Shown here: positions 1 through 11,216 of the stretch, one piece after another
How positions within the stretch are numbered: position 1 is the stretch's first letter
Layout of the letters: the number at the start of each line of letters is the position of its first letter
Assembly (NCBI GenBank): GCA_021613375.1
Contig: CM038710.1
Location: forward strand, 29,945,763-30,009,762
DNA length: 64,000 nt
DNA from: Megaleporinus macrocephalus
Lineage: Eukaryota; Chordata; Actinopteri; Characiformes; Anostomidae
Direction of reading: 5' to 3'
Notes under the pieces: generated by a model
What the model saw: the letters and a program-made list of their open reading frames with translations, nothing else
What the model was told of the DNA's origin: nothing
Databases searched by the model: none
Translations under genes and position numbers: made by a program

Positions 1-99
1 CTATTCATCTATCCCTCTCACCCCCAGCTGGTTCTCGTGTCCCTTTGAGCCTGCCAGGCTGATGTTTTCCCTGGTGGGTTTGATCCCACTGTGACAACA

Positions 100-165
100 T
101 TCCAAAGGCCTCCCTCCCTTTGGCCAAATCTCATGAACTATGCCCTAAGACTGACCAAATAAACC
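100..165 (-). promoter_or_regulatory. Possible col2a1 intron 1 chondrocyte enhancer element
   Basis: On the minus strand TTCATGAGA (137-129) is followed by TTGGCCAAAGGG. The SOX9-dependent 48 bp intron 1 enhancer of mammalian COL2A1 carries the core CATTCATGAGAGGCAAGG. The match is only a 9-mer plus loose flank, but it is in the expected intron, about 1.6 kb downstream of exon 1. Confidence 0.35.
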
Positions 166-1090
166 CTATACTTTCTAAACCCCCTTTGAATGTTTGCTGA
201 TTGAGCACCATTTGATCCTTCCTGGGACCTGCAGCTAGTCCTAAGCTCTCGCACACATGCATACACAGGTGCATGTGCTAGCACGCTGAGTGAGCAGCAA
301 CTGGACAAATAATTGGCCTCCTTGTAAAGAGCGCTGACAAATGGTGCTGCAATGTCTCATTTGTTAATTACCACAGTAAGAGGTCCTGCAATAGAAACAT
401 GTCTTGCATCGTACATATATTACTAATCAGCATATCTCTGCTTTTGAAACAAAACATTTTCTCTTCATTTTTGCTGTATATAAGTTTTTGACATTAGAAT
501 TTGAGAAATGCCTGCTGTGGACCAAATGATATGGCCCAACATTGTTTAGGAAAACACTAGTTGCCTTGACTTATATTAAAAGTAAAGTATGTTTTTCCTT
601 CTTTTATTAAGTTAGCTTCATTCAGCGATATGATAAGTCACATATTTTGTGTTTTGTTAAACTAAAAATTAACTATGATAACTGGACCCCAAAGGTTCCT
701 GTGCTAAAACTGCAGCCTATATTTAATTTCATCTCATGAAACTCTGAAGTTTTGTATAGTGACAGCCGTAAGCTATGAAATGTCAGCAACACTATGTTTG
801 CAGACTATTTCCTAATCCCATTTTTCTTGTAAACTCACTACACTGAAAACGTCTTTTTACGGTTCAGCTGTGGCAACACCATGTCCAGACACATGGGAAG
901 GGTGAGGGTTTCCTCAGGTCAGGGGAGAAGCCTAGGTAGTGCCCAAAACCTAAGAGTTATTAAAACGTATGTCTAAAATAGTACCCCACCATTAGCATTA
1001 CATAAAGTAGTATAGTATGTGGATTAGGCCGCCGTGTCAACGTTAAATGGACTGTGTTTTTACTGGATCTTGCGATGCAACACTTACGAA

Positions 1091-1315
1091 GGCTTCATCC
1101 CACAGCGCTCCATACTCCCTACATAGTGCACTACATTGATCATGAAATAAACGCTTTTAAGCCCAATATCTCACTATATGTGCTCCAGAGAGACACCTAT
1201 TGTTCAGCCACAGACTGAACGCACATATGATGCACGACTGGGCTTGTAAGCGGCATTATTTCATGAAATATGTGGTGCACTATGTAGGGCGCACAACGCC
1301 ATTTGAGATGTAGCC
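1091..1315. mobile_element. Fold-back MITE with ~75 bp inverted ends
   Basis: The left end (GGCTTCATCC..., CCTACATAGTGCACTAC, TCATGAAATAA, AAGCCCA) pairs along roughly 75 bp with the reverse complement of the right end (GGCTACATCTC..., CCTACATAGTGCACCAC, TCATGAAATAA, AAGCCCA). No coding capacity. A related copy is at about 38,981-39,235 and a fragment near 49,930-50,010. The CTACATAGTGCACTA core is common in fish repeats. Superfamily not assigned. Confidence 0.65.
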
Positions 1316-1635
1316 AGAGCGTTTCAGTTACAAAGCGCACGGCGGGTAGCCTTCAGCTAACTCCACAGAAGAACATCAGTAGTCTGCAAACTATTATGTC
1401 CTGTTTTTACTAAAGAAAATGTTAGCCGCAACATCTGATAACTGCACACTCTGGTCTAATTACACAAAAGTACACGACTTCCACAATCCCACTGGAACCT
1501 GAGTGAACCAAATGGCTTTGGCTTTTGATCCGGTCCACACTCGCCCCCCCACCCGTCGCCACGGTAACACCAGAAACTTTTCTTTTTTTTTTAAGAGAAA
1601 AAGACTTCATTTCAATGAAAAAGCTCCAAACTTAC

Positions 1636-1729
1636 GGTCATTCTCCCGCTGGCCTCTGACAACGGCTAGTAAAACAAACTGCGTTGCTGCCAGTAGCAGG
1701 ACAGTCCGTGAATCCACAAATCTGAACAT
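1636..1729 (-). CDS. col2a1: Fibrillar procollagen exon 1 (signal peptide), probably col2a1; gene continues off the left edge
   Basis: Seen: an ATG at 1729 (minus) opens 31 codons plus one base and stops at a consensus donor (GTAAG, 1635-1631). The peptide starts MFRFVDSRTVLLLAAT and continues with a hydrophobic stretch ending near ...AVVRGQ, a typical signal peptide. Family knowledge: fibrillar collagen alpha chains start MxxFVDxR-LLLLA, and exon 1 of COL1A1/COL2A1 ends in phase 1, as here; the amphibian type II chain start is especially close. Type II collagen is the main fibrillar collagen of cartilage and notochord. The next exons (von Willebrand C domain, triple helix) should lie left of position 1. 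Human COL2A1 and GLS2 are both on 12q13, which favours col2a1 over type I or III genes. The identity as a fibrillar collagen is strong; the chain and the a/b paralogue are inferred. Confidence 0.78.
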
Positions 1730-1749
1730 GTCTAAAAATAAGACATGCA
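1724..1749 (-). promoter_or_regulatory. Collagen-type 5' stem-loop around the start codon
   Basis: On the minus strand GCATGTC, an A/T-rich spacer and GACATG form an inverted repeat; the second arm contains the ATG of the collagen exon, followed by TTCAG. Known: type I and III collagen mRNAs carry a conserved 5' stem-loop with the same CATGTC...GACATG arms enclosing the start codon, bound by LARP6. Its presence here is direct; LARP6 binding in this gene is inferred. Confidence 0.6.
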
Positions 1750-1859
1750 GGTCCGCCGGGTGGAAAAGTCGCCGAGATCGGCGAAGCTGCAGTCAGTGCT
1801 CAGGAGTGGGTAAGTAGGCTCGTAGTGTGTGTTGATGGGGAGTTTCTTGGGGAGATCCC

Positions 1860-1925
1860 GACGGTAGCCCACCGCGTCAGCCCGAGCTCCGCGGTTTTAA
1901 GTCTGCAGTGTGCATTTATGAATCT
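1860..1925 (-). promoter_or_regulatory. Candidate col2a1 core promoter
   Basis: Reading the minus strand, a TTAAAA element (1900-1895) and a CATAAATG element (about 1921-1914) lie 165-190 bp upstream of the ATG in GC-richer DNA with GGGCGGCCC-like boxes at 1945-1965. A TATA-like box at 1900 would place transcription start near 1868 and give a 5'UTR of about 140 nt. No experimental support is visible. Confidence 0.35.
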
Positions 1926-3357
1926 TTAGTATAGTCCACAAAGCCGGGCCGCCCCAGACCCCCACGGGCGCTGAAACATGAGCTCCGTCAAACCGCCCCA
2001 AACACACCCCACTCGCAAAAAGGGGGGAAAAAACCAGCCGCCCCTCTATCCCAGAACAATTTCACCCTGAGACATCCTCCCTCCCTCCTTTCCTCCATGC
2101 CTCCATCCGCTCCTGCTCTGAGGAGCACATTCACTTTCCCTCTAAGTTGCTCACCGCATTCTGCGAGCCAAAATAGATATTAAAGAAATGGTTGAACGAA
2201 AAACTGCATTCACACTAGTTTCCCCTGATACCAAATATAGGTAGTTAGCCAAGACATCTTTGATGTCCAGAGTTTGCTTCTTTAGTTTTGCACTAGAACG
2301 ATGAGGCTACTTTATGTAAGTAATAGATGTCTATGTAACCAAAACCAATTTTTTTTTATTGCTTTAGACACAAAACATCTCTTGGTCAATTAGCTGCATT
2401 TGCAGTGAGGAGATATTGGTCGATTTTTCTAAAGAAAAAGAAGAAAAAGAAAACCTTATTACTCACCTTGTAATTATATGTTCAAGACATGAGAGTTTAA
2501 AACTGGCGTTTACACTCTACAATAAAATTCCCACTTTGCTCATCCTGCGTTCACCAAAAAATAAAGTAGGTATATTTCATGATTAAAAGGCAGTGTTGTG
2601 CAACGGTTAGAAAGTGCTCTGTATGTTACTGCAAATAAGAACAGAGTATACATGATAACTTACACCTGTCTAGTTATAGTAGTACTAGTTATAGTAGTTA
2701 TAGAGCAGTGGTAGTTAAAGGCCCAGAATACCAGGACTAATAATGATAAGTTTAAGATGGAGCAACGAAGCAGTAGTAATCAGAGAGCTTGGCCTTCTTA
2801 TCTTAGAGGCCTACTCTGGGATGCACTGGGAATATGTTTAAGCTCAGTACGATCAAGTAACGTCTATGAAAAAAGTAATTGGAAGGTTAAAAATAACCCA
2901 AATGTGTAGCTGAATAGCCATAATTTTATAGTTCAGATTGTTTATATACTGGAAATAAATGCTTTGTTCCTTGTTATAAGCTGTCAGCCAGAAAACAAAG
3001 TTAATTCTAAATTAGTTCTAAAAAGGTTTAAAGTATTGGCTACATTGAAAGAATAAAAATAAAATGTATGTAGTGGTGATCTTTCGATTCCTTAACACTA
3101 ATTGTGCCTTCGAATAAGTCATGTATCAAAATCAAGATCTAACATCATGTACAACAAAAGGACTCTTCTTTTGGATTTAAGGAACCCTACAGTTCCAGGG
3201 ACATCCTGAATAGCTCTGTTTTTTAGGGTCCTTTCAGACAGTTTTATTTTGAGCTGTGGCACCCAAATGGAGCAGCATGTCACAGTCTTGCTGTCTGCAA
3301 ACAGAACATCAGTATCTCTGCCAACTTTCACTTGAAATCACATTTTTAACAATGCAG

Positions 3358-3420
3358 CAACCCAGTTGGGGCTCAAATCCATAACCCCATCTGATGCCTA
3401 ATCCATTAGCCCACTGGGTC
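3358..3420 (-). pseudogene. tRNA-Arg-like pseudogene or tRNA-derived SINE head, anticodon arm deleted
   Basis: The minus strand reads GACCCAGTGGGCTAATGG, ATTAGGC, then a B-box-like GGATTTGAGCCCC and closing CTGGGTT, giving a plausible acceptor stem (GACCCAG with CTGGGTT). This follows vertebrate arginine tRNAs closely. It is about 63 nt instead of about 73, and the anticodon arm region is shortened, so it cannot be a functional tRNA. A SINE remnant is equally possible; no tail or target duplication was recognised. Confidence 0.5.
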
Positions 3421-4664
3421 ACATGGAAGCTGCTTCTTTATTGTTCTTGTCTGTGCTTTGATAAGAGGCTTGTGCATTCCCAGAGATAAGCAGCATAGGA
3501 ATGAGACTAGGTCCACAAGAAATCTGCACAAAAACTAGACAAAAACAAATCATAAAAGCAAGTCAGCAGACCATCAGGTACATCAGGATGTGTCTGGGTG
3601 AACTCAGACATGGTTTTAGAACCCAAATGGCTCCCACAGAGAGAATGTTTGCTTCTTTGGCTCCAGCTGTAGTTAACAACTGTTACTGCCCTGAGCACAA
3701 ATATCAGGAATACTTCTCCACACCTTCTGTACATCACATTAAACCAAATCTCTATATAGAATAAATTAGAACCCTAGCTTTTTATTCAATGTTTATTCTA
3801 AGACTTTCTGCTCATTAACTACTTGTAATTATTTGGTAACTATATTCTTAGCAAAATATTTCTATACAGTACCAAAAAAGGGTCTTTTGACTTCTTGGTG
3901 CTATATACAACAAATTTTTAAATATGAGCCATAGAAAACAGATTTCCCTTCATAGTGAGGGAATGTATAACCATGCAAAGAACCACTTAAGCGTTCAAAA
4001 GTTTTTAAAAAATTGTGCTGGTGTTATATGTAACCATTACCTTTACTAAAGTAGACTTAATATACACCCCTTAAGGATCAACTGTGAAACTAACATTTAC
4101 GTTATATGAGATACATATGAGAGTGAGGAACTGCAGTGTGGGCCCACATATGGACCTTTTTTAGGCAGGGCAGGCCAAAGTTGGGACAACAGAAAGGTTC
4201 TATTTCCCTGATCTCTCAATCGACATATATTATACATAATTTATTATATTCTGTATTTTTCTTCTAAACTTGCATTTTGGAGCTTTAAGGTTATACTGAG
4301 TGAACATATGGGTGCATGTTTAAGTGTATCAGGCACTACTTAGGAGCTCAAGGTTTCATATAACTCAAACGTCCAGCCGACATTTGTAGAGTATTTTATA
4401 TCAATATAACTAATGCATGCAAATTAGCCCCGTTCTTCCGAGATTTCCTTCTCTTCATCCAATTACAATAAAACATGAGACATATCGGTTGTCATACTGT
4501 GGGAAAAGAGAACTTTGGTGCCCAAGGGATCAGGAGATCAAAATGAAGGGAGCAAGGGAGAGCCAGGGATGAAAAGAAAGGAAAAAACTTCCAGGAACAA
4601 GACTATTGGAATTCCGGCCTCTGTATGAGACATCCTGTGTATGCAGATGAGCAAACGAACAAGC

Positions 4665-5065
4665 AGTGTGTGTGTTTGTGTGTGTGTGTGTGTGTGTGCG
4701 TGTGCACACTTGGGTATGTGTGGTGGGTGCACATTCATCAGTGTGTGTGTCTTTATTCATTGACATACAAAAATGTATGTGTGTGTGTGTGTACTGATAT
4801 ATGCAAATGTGTGTTTGTCTTTCACTGGTGTACCTGGTGAATGTGTGTGTCTGCTTTGATGTGCTTGATTGTGTGTGATACGGTGTGCCTGTGTCACTGT
4901 GTGTGTGGTGTGTGTGTCTGGGCTGATGTACCTGAATGCATGTATTACTGTGCCTGTGTGTGTGTGTGTGTGTGCGGTGTGTGTCTGCACTGATGTACCT
5001 GAATGTGTGTGTTACTGTGTGTGTGTGAAGTGAGTTCTGACTGTGTACTCTGTCTTACACACACA
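4665..5065. repeat. Long compound (GT)n-rich tract
   Basis: About 400 bp of interrupted GTGTGT runs with embedded near-copies (for example the paired stretches containing CTGATGTACCTGAATG at about 4922 and 4991). It ends in a short (CA)n run at 5057-5066, giving opposed GT and CA blocks. Typical fish microsatellite/minisatellite DNA; no gene. Confidence 0.85.
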
Positions 5066-7238
5066 CAATGCGGCTCTGTGTGAAGGCCTGAGGAATGTGC
5101 GAGCGCACTGGGCAGTGGGGGAGCGGAGCCACGGGTGTAGGTGGAGGGCGGGTGAGGAAAGGTAGAGGATGGAGGGAGAAGAGGAGGGGTGGCAGGAACA
5201 CGGCGAGGCTCCAGGGGTGTGTAGGGTGGCTGGGTTGCTCATAGTGGACGATATACAGGTTGGCAAGAGAGCTCAGATCAACACGAGCCCACTGACCACG
5301 AGCGCTGCTAATAAAAGCTCTGCCCATGCCCAGTGCGCTGGTACAGGTTAAATACCTTTTCTAGAAAGGTGCATTCATGGAGACCTGCGAATTGAGACAC
5401 TGGGGAAATGTAGGCAGTAGATGCAGATGCATTTACACAGCACGGGTCAGGGTCTATCTTTCTATAACGAATACGTCTCAGTCTCAGGTTTCCTCAGTCG
5501 TGGTATAAAAGTGTCTCTTTTATTACCATAAAGCGCTGGGGAGGCAACCTTGAAGAACCTAATTGTTCTACATGTTCTTTGAAGACTGAGGAACCATATA
5601 AATAAGGCATGGTGGGCAATTCCATTTAAAGAACACCAACTTGAACATAATAATGGGCCTCATTCAGAAGAAATTTCTTCTAAAAACCCAGTTTTTACAA
5701 AGATTCTGACTTTCACAGATGTTTTTAGGTAACACAGACTCTATCCACTCTTAAGAGCACAAAGGTTTGAACAGTACTGCAGTTTAAGAGCAGATGAATC
5801 GAACTTTTTCTAAAGACCTTTTTGAAGAAAAAAATGTAGGAAAAAACATAAGAAGATATTAAGTGAGGTCCAGTGGTCTTTACTTTCCACTCTTCACAAA
5901 ATAAATTTGTCAAAGTAGAGCAATGCCATGAAAGAACTTATTTTGGTTCCCTAAATCAGGAGTTCCTAAACTTTATCACATGTAGATGTAGTGTTTGAGA
6001 CTCACCAAATATTATAAGAAGTGAAACAAGACATGTCCTTAAGCATTTACTCCACTTTGACTTAATATACTGTTTTTAAATTCAACATACACAATAGCAT
6101 ACTCTAATATAAGAATGGAAAATAGGCCTTGATTCAGCTTTCTCGCGACCCACTCCTCACCACACTGTGACCTGCAAGTGGGTCGTAACCCGCAGTTTGA
6201 AAACACCTGCCCTAAAGAATTTTTCAATGGAGGGTTCTTTCAAGAACATTTTTCAGAAATAAGATGTATGACTGGAAAAAAGAGTATCACATCCATCAAC
6301 ATATAGATTCAGTGTTCAGAGTGTTCAGCAATACTACAGATGTATTGAAAACCTTTATTGATAATCCAATATGATCTTTTGATGCTTTTTAGTATGTTCA
6401 GATCTCAGAATGTGTAACTTAGTGACTACACGGAAAGCAGAGTGAAAAGTTTTTAGTGTTTAAAAAGAGTTGTAAGCAAAAGCTGTGAAGCTCTGGACCC
6501 ACAAGTCCTTAGAGTTTATATAGTTGTATGCAAAATTTAGGCTCCCCTGTTTTAACTATCCATTATTTACAGAGAACACACATCCTCACCTATTAACTGC
6601 TGTCTATTAGCTGAATTTAACATATCGGACAAATATAAGTTGTATAAATGCAAAAGTTGTAGAACATTTCATCACTTTTTTTTCCATTAATATCTTTATA
6701 TCAGTATAACTCAGCAGGTAAATAGAAATTGTACCCTATAGGTAGTGTAAGTGTGTGTAGATAGATAGTGTAAGTATGATTCTGTATACCCAACTTACAA
6801 AATACAAATATGCTGATTAAAATGCTATCACAATAAAGTACAAAAAGCTGTGCGGTAATGCTTAATCACATGTACTGGCTTTTCTTTGTTGATGTTACAG
6901 TCTGTGGAGCGAGGAAAAGGAGTTGAGTGCCTCCAACTACTTTCTCTTGAAGTTGATTACACTGTAATAAACAACAGGTTTATCCACCCACACTTGTGCC
7001 AGCATTCAAAACATATATTTCCTTATCCTTGCTCTTACAGCACTCACTAGAAATCTAAATGACTTGGGTTGAATAGACTTTGACAAAGGGACTCTAATTC
7101 TAAATATAAACGAGCACATTTTCAATTCTGCTTTTCAAGAAAACGTGAAATACCACCACAAATATCCAAAGACCTTAATGATCCAAAGGGGAGCAAATAA
7201 AGCCACAGTGATTACTGTAGATAGAGAGACTTTGGAGC

Positions 7239-7271
7239 TCTCTCCCTCTCTCTCCCTCTCTCTCTCCTCTG
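7239..7271 (+). repeat. (CT)n microsatellite
   Basis: Interrupted CTCTCTCCCTCTCT run of about 33 bp. It is the cause of the serine/leucine-rich stretch in a spurious reading frame covering it. Confidence 0.8.
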
Positions 7272-8215
7272 GCACACAAACACATAATGATTACTTAGAC
7301 AAAACAAAGCAAACAGTTCACGAGGACCCTGCATTCTTAGCGGCTCTTTGGCACACATTTAAGGGGGTGAGAGTAAGCCCTGTGAACTGCCATGAGAAAG
7401 TGACCCAATTTCCAAACAAGACTCCCAACAGCCTTGCTAAATGCTCGACATGCTTCAAGAAAAGTCATAAAAGCCTCTGGCTTCTCAAAACACAATCAAT
7501 TTGCAGTTGTCTTCCCGATGTGCAGTGGTTAATTCCATTGTATTGTTATGTGAAACAGCTGTGGAGCAGATGCAGCTTTACTGTAAAGTCATTTGTGCGT
7601 CTGTGTCTGAATAGGCCTACAGGTTCACCTGCAAAGATTTAGCCCAAATGCAGTAACTGAATATAGAATTTGTTAATGTTCTGAAGTGTCGTGACTCTTT
7701 CTAAGAGTGTGAAAGTCTCACAAACGCAAGCTCTAGACGGGGGAGAGATCAGAGAGCACAGGGCGAGGTAGTGGAGAGGAAGATGGAGGGAGAGAAGGGG
7801 GTCTAAGATGGCGCAGGCGGACAAAGCCGGCATTCATGGCATAGAGGAGGAATGAAAAACATTCTCCTTCTCAAGACGCATGGTCATCAGCAGGGCATGG
7901 GTTAGGATGTATGTGTGTATGTTCATGTGTGCTTGTGTGTCTGTGTGCGCATATATGCCACCAGCCGCGGATATGACACGGAGGAAGCGTATGTTTGATC
8001 TGATAATAAGAGGGTGTAATGTGAGCCAGGTCTTTGGTGTAAAGATGTCCTCCACCCAATAACTACCAGCTGTGGTAAGGAGAGGAGCAGCTAACTGCTT
8101 GCTGCTTGTAAGGTAGATTTAATTCATTGGGCCAGTGAATGGTTTAGATCAGAAGACTTCATATCTGGACCTTAAGTCCTGTCTCTGGAGTTTGTAATCA
8201 TTTGAAAGGTGTAGC

Positions 8216-8626
8216 AGTGTGCAAAAGTCAAACACTTGTCTGTATAATTTCCATTCAGTGTTTAAAACCAGACAAAGAACCTGCTTGTGTTTACAGAACA
8301 ATGGATTGGCCACCCCAGAGCCAAGACCTCAATATCCTTGAATATGTTTGGGATTTCTTGGGTTGTGAAAAGCAAAAAATGCAATTGGATTGAAAGTTTG
8401 GAGACAAAAAATATCAATGTGGATTTCTCTAAAAAGCTAAAGGCATATTTCCCAAGAAGAATGGAAACGGACCGAAATAAATAGTACAGGATTACTTGGG
8501 AAATGGTGTGGTTGCATAAAAGTAACATATGTCCTTCATCTGGTAAATGATCATTTTGGGAGGTTTTATTCTGACAGTAGTGCTATTTCCTGTTTTTACC
8601 TGAAATTAAATGACTTTTGCACAGTA
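8216..8626 (+). mobile_element. Degraded Tc1-like transposon with transposase remnant
   Basis: The left end GTGTGCAAAAGTC and right end GACTTTTGCACAGTA form inverted termini. Inside, 8302-8365 translates to MDWPPQSQDLNILEYVWDF, which resembles the WPxQSPDLNPIEnxW motif around the second catalytic Asp of Tc1/mariner DDE transposases. The element is only about 410 bp, with internal deletions and stops, so it is dead. A second copy of the same family is at 22,296-22,903. Confidence 0.7.
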
Positions 8627-9129
8627 TTGTATGATAATAGGAGGCCAACCCGTTGCAGCAACAGTTCAGTAAAAAAAATATAGTACCGGAAACTTGATTC
8701 AATATCCAGATTTAAAGAGTTCTGATTGAAAGTTTCCTCTACTCAGTCTTTAAAACATGAAGCTGACTGTCTGACTCCCCTTCCGCTGTCATCATAATAG
8801 TTGACTCACATAGGCCCTATAGATAGTACTCAATCAATACCCAGACACTACTACAGTCAGGAGGGCAAGTGCCAGTTTTTTCAGATTTTCAACAAGCACA
8901 CTAACTGAGGCTTTTGTATATTCTGAATGGCAAAGGTCCTGCACTGGTATTTGGCTGTGGAGAGGTGAGGCTTATCTGCATGACTTGCTACACCTCTAAT
9001 GGCTTGCTGTGAATCCAGCACTTGCTTGATGTCAGTAGGTGCAGTGCGCCCCCTAAAGGACAAACTTAGATAAAGGTAGATTACTGCTGACTTGGGCTTG
9101 CAACCTGAAAAAGAGATTTATGTTCCTCA

Positions 9130-9167
<38 letters not shown>

Positions 9168-9168
9168 T
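9130..9168 (+). repeat. (AAT)n microsatellite
   Basis: Uninterrupted TAA/AAT triplets for about 39 bp. Confidence 0.9.
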
Positions 9169-11216
9169 TCATATTAAATCTCAAGAGCACAAGCTTAATG
9201 ATCAGTTTGTAGGTTTTATCCCAGCCTAGGTGGTGAGCTCATGTTTTAGATATCTAACTAACCATGGTGACATGATCAGTACAGCAAATGCTAATAAATA
9301 TACCATAAGCACCATCTTTGGAAATGCTTGATAAAGCTTAATATTACAGACCACAGTACATTAGTGATCTAAAACAATGTAGTTGTATTCCTGTCCACTA
9401 GGGGGTGTTGCTTCAGCACGTACACAAAATTATGAAGGCCACTGGCTATTAAGGAAATCAGGTCAGGCCTGCTAGATGCTTAGGTAGCCCCTGTTGTCTT
9501 CATGTGCATGTTAAAGTAAAAACTAATAAGAAATGTAAAACATTAGAAATGTAGGTAATGCAATGTGCAGGCTTGTTGGTGGAGTCACATGTAGGTCTGC
9601 AGTCTCTGCAGTTGTCAGGTTGCTTTGAGCTGAGAATTCTTCTCTTCTCAATAAGGGTGTCCCCAGTGACTTCCCCAAGACTGTGTTTGGGCTCCAAGGG
9701 TAACCTGGTGTGCAGCCCAGAGGACATGGATCCCTTTTTTTCCCAGCAACTCTCATAATCTAGCAGCCACTTGTAAATATAAAGGTGCCAAAAAGGGCTC
9801 TTTGAAGGCCTAGAAGACCTCCTTTCAGTGTTAATTGGTGGTTCTTTAAATAACCAGCTTTGTATTTAAATCACTATTTTTATACATAATACTTGCAAGT
9901 GTGAAGAAATGTTTTTCAAAACCTAAAGAACCTTCAAATAATGTAAAGTTTCTATACCTGGGGTGCCCAAACTGTTTGTTTTGGTGAGCTGAAACACAGT
10001 GGCTCGGATGGGCATGAGTTTTCATTTTTGTTACTTTATTTCGATACTAAAAAATCCAACATCTTCATAGATTAGCTTGAACGGTATTCCCCTGCATAAC
10101 TGCCCTATGACCTTTGCAATGTGTGCTGGATCACAATGTCCTCAATGCTTGACAGGCTTGCACAGATGAATAATTAATATTCTTGCAACACCAAACACAG
10201 ATAATGTCTCCTAAGCAGAGTTTGTAGTACACAAAAGCGGCCATGGCCAGTCAGAGCCACCTGCAAACAGGCAAGCACGCCTGAAAGGTTTTTTCTTTGA
10301 GCTAAAGGTTTTTGTTTTGACATTTTTTGGCTATAAGTAATGGTTGTCTTTATTTCCCAAGCTAAGGTGATCCAGGAGACAGTTATTCATTTATTTATAT
10401 GGTCACAATTTAATTAAAGAGACCTTTACTTGGGCTTAATTGAGAACTGGATCTCTGTTCAATAACGCCCAAGTTGTGTTAAGCTTTATTCATTACGTTC
10501 TATGTTAGAAGAAGTCCTTATGTGAAGGACATATATTGGCAATATTAGTTATAATGCACAACAACACTTTGTTAAGACCTTGTCGTTTATTATATTATAA
10601 GCATGAAAGAGCAGTGTTTTTTATCTTCATATAGATTCCAGGTAGTTTAGTTGATATCTGGAATTTCTCATAAAAGGCAACTAATTATGCATTAATACAA
10701 ATAATGAAAAACATTGGATGCTGAATAAACTATTTCTGATTTAAGTTTTACTGAACAAAGAATAAGAGCATAATTAAGTCCCACTAAAAAGTTCATGAGT
10801 TACTACACTCATGAGTAATGCGTTATTACACTTGGTTAAATATAACAAGGGACGTACCATGGTCTTGTGAGACCTCTGGGCATAGTCGTTGGAGGAGGAA
10901 GCCTCCTATTCTCCAATAGTGCTGTATAATTAAAATAACATCATTATAATAATGTAGATTCTGTTATGAAAATAAAATTGGCCTCATTCATGTGCCACAT
11001 CCTACTGTGTCTATATAGTAATAGTTTTAATGTAAGTTTTGAAGATTTGTGTGTAGGGATTTAGGATTCCTTCACTCTTTGTTTCAAGACAAACAAAGTT
11101 GTAATACAGTAACAGAAGCAGTTTTACACAAATAGAAGTGTAAATACTATCTCCATTTGAATGGTAAGAGCAATATCCATGAGTAATAATGATAAGTAAT
11201 AATAATAATAATAATA

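Larger units (their letters stand above)
1..1635 (-). other. col2a1: Part of col2a1 intron 1
   Basis: No coding exon is recognisable between the left edge and the exon 1 donor. The segment holds the enhancer-like element near 130, an ACAAATG/CATTTGT inverted pair at 337-364 and a fold-back transposon at 1091-1315. Treated as intron because the exon at 1636-1729 ends in a donor site. Confidence 0.6.

Noticed and set aside
1503..1817. 104-codon plus-strand frame
   Set aside because: It is the antisense of the collagen signal-peptide exon and 5'UTR.
4530..4990. His/Thr- and Cys/Val-rich open frames on both strands
   Set aside because: Artefacts of the GT/CA repeats.
7145..7642. 165-codon open frame on the plus strand
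   Set aside because: Runs through a (CT)n microsatellite that supplies the Ser/Leu run; no family resemblance, no splice signals in keeping with an exon, composition like surrounding intergenic DNA.
7810..7857. Short ATG frame MAQADKAGIHGIEEE
   Set aside because: Only 15 codons, no donor site or conserved partner recognised; kept only as part of the GC-rich island.
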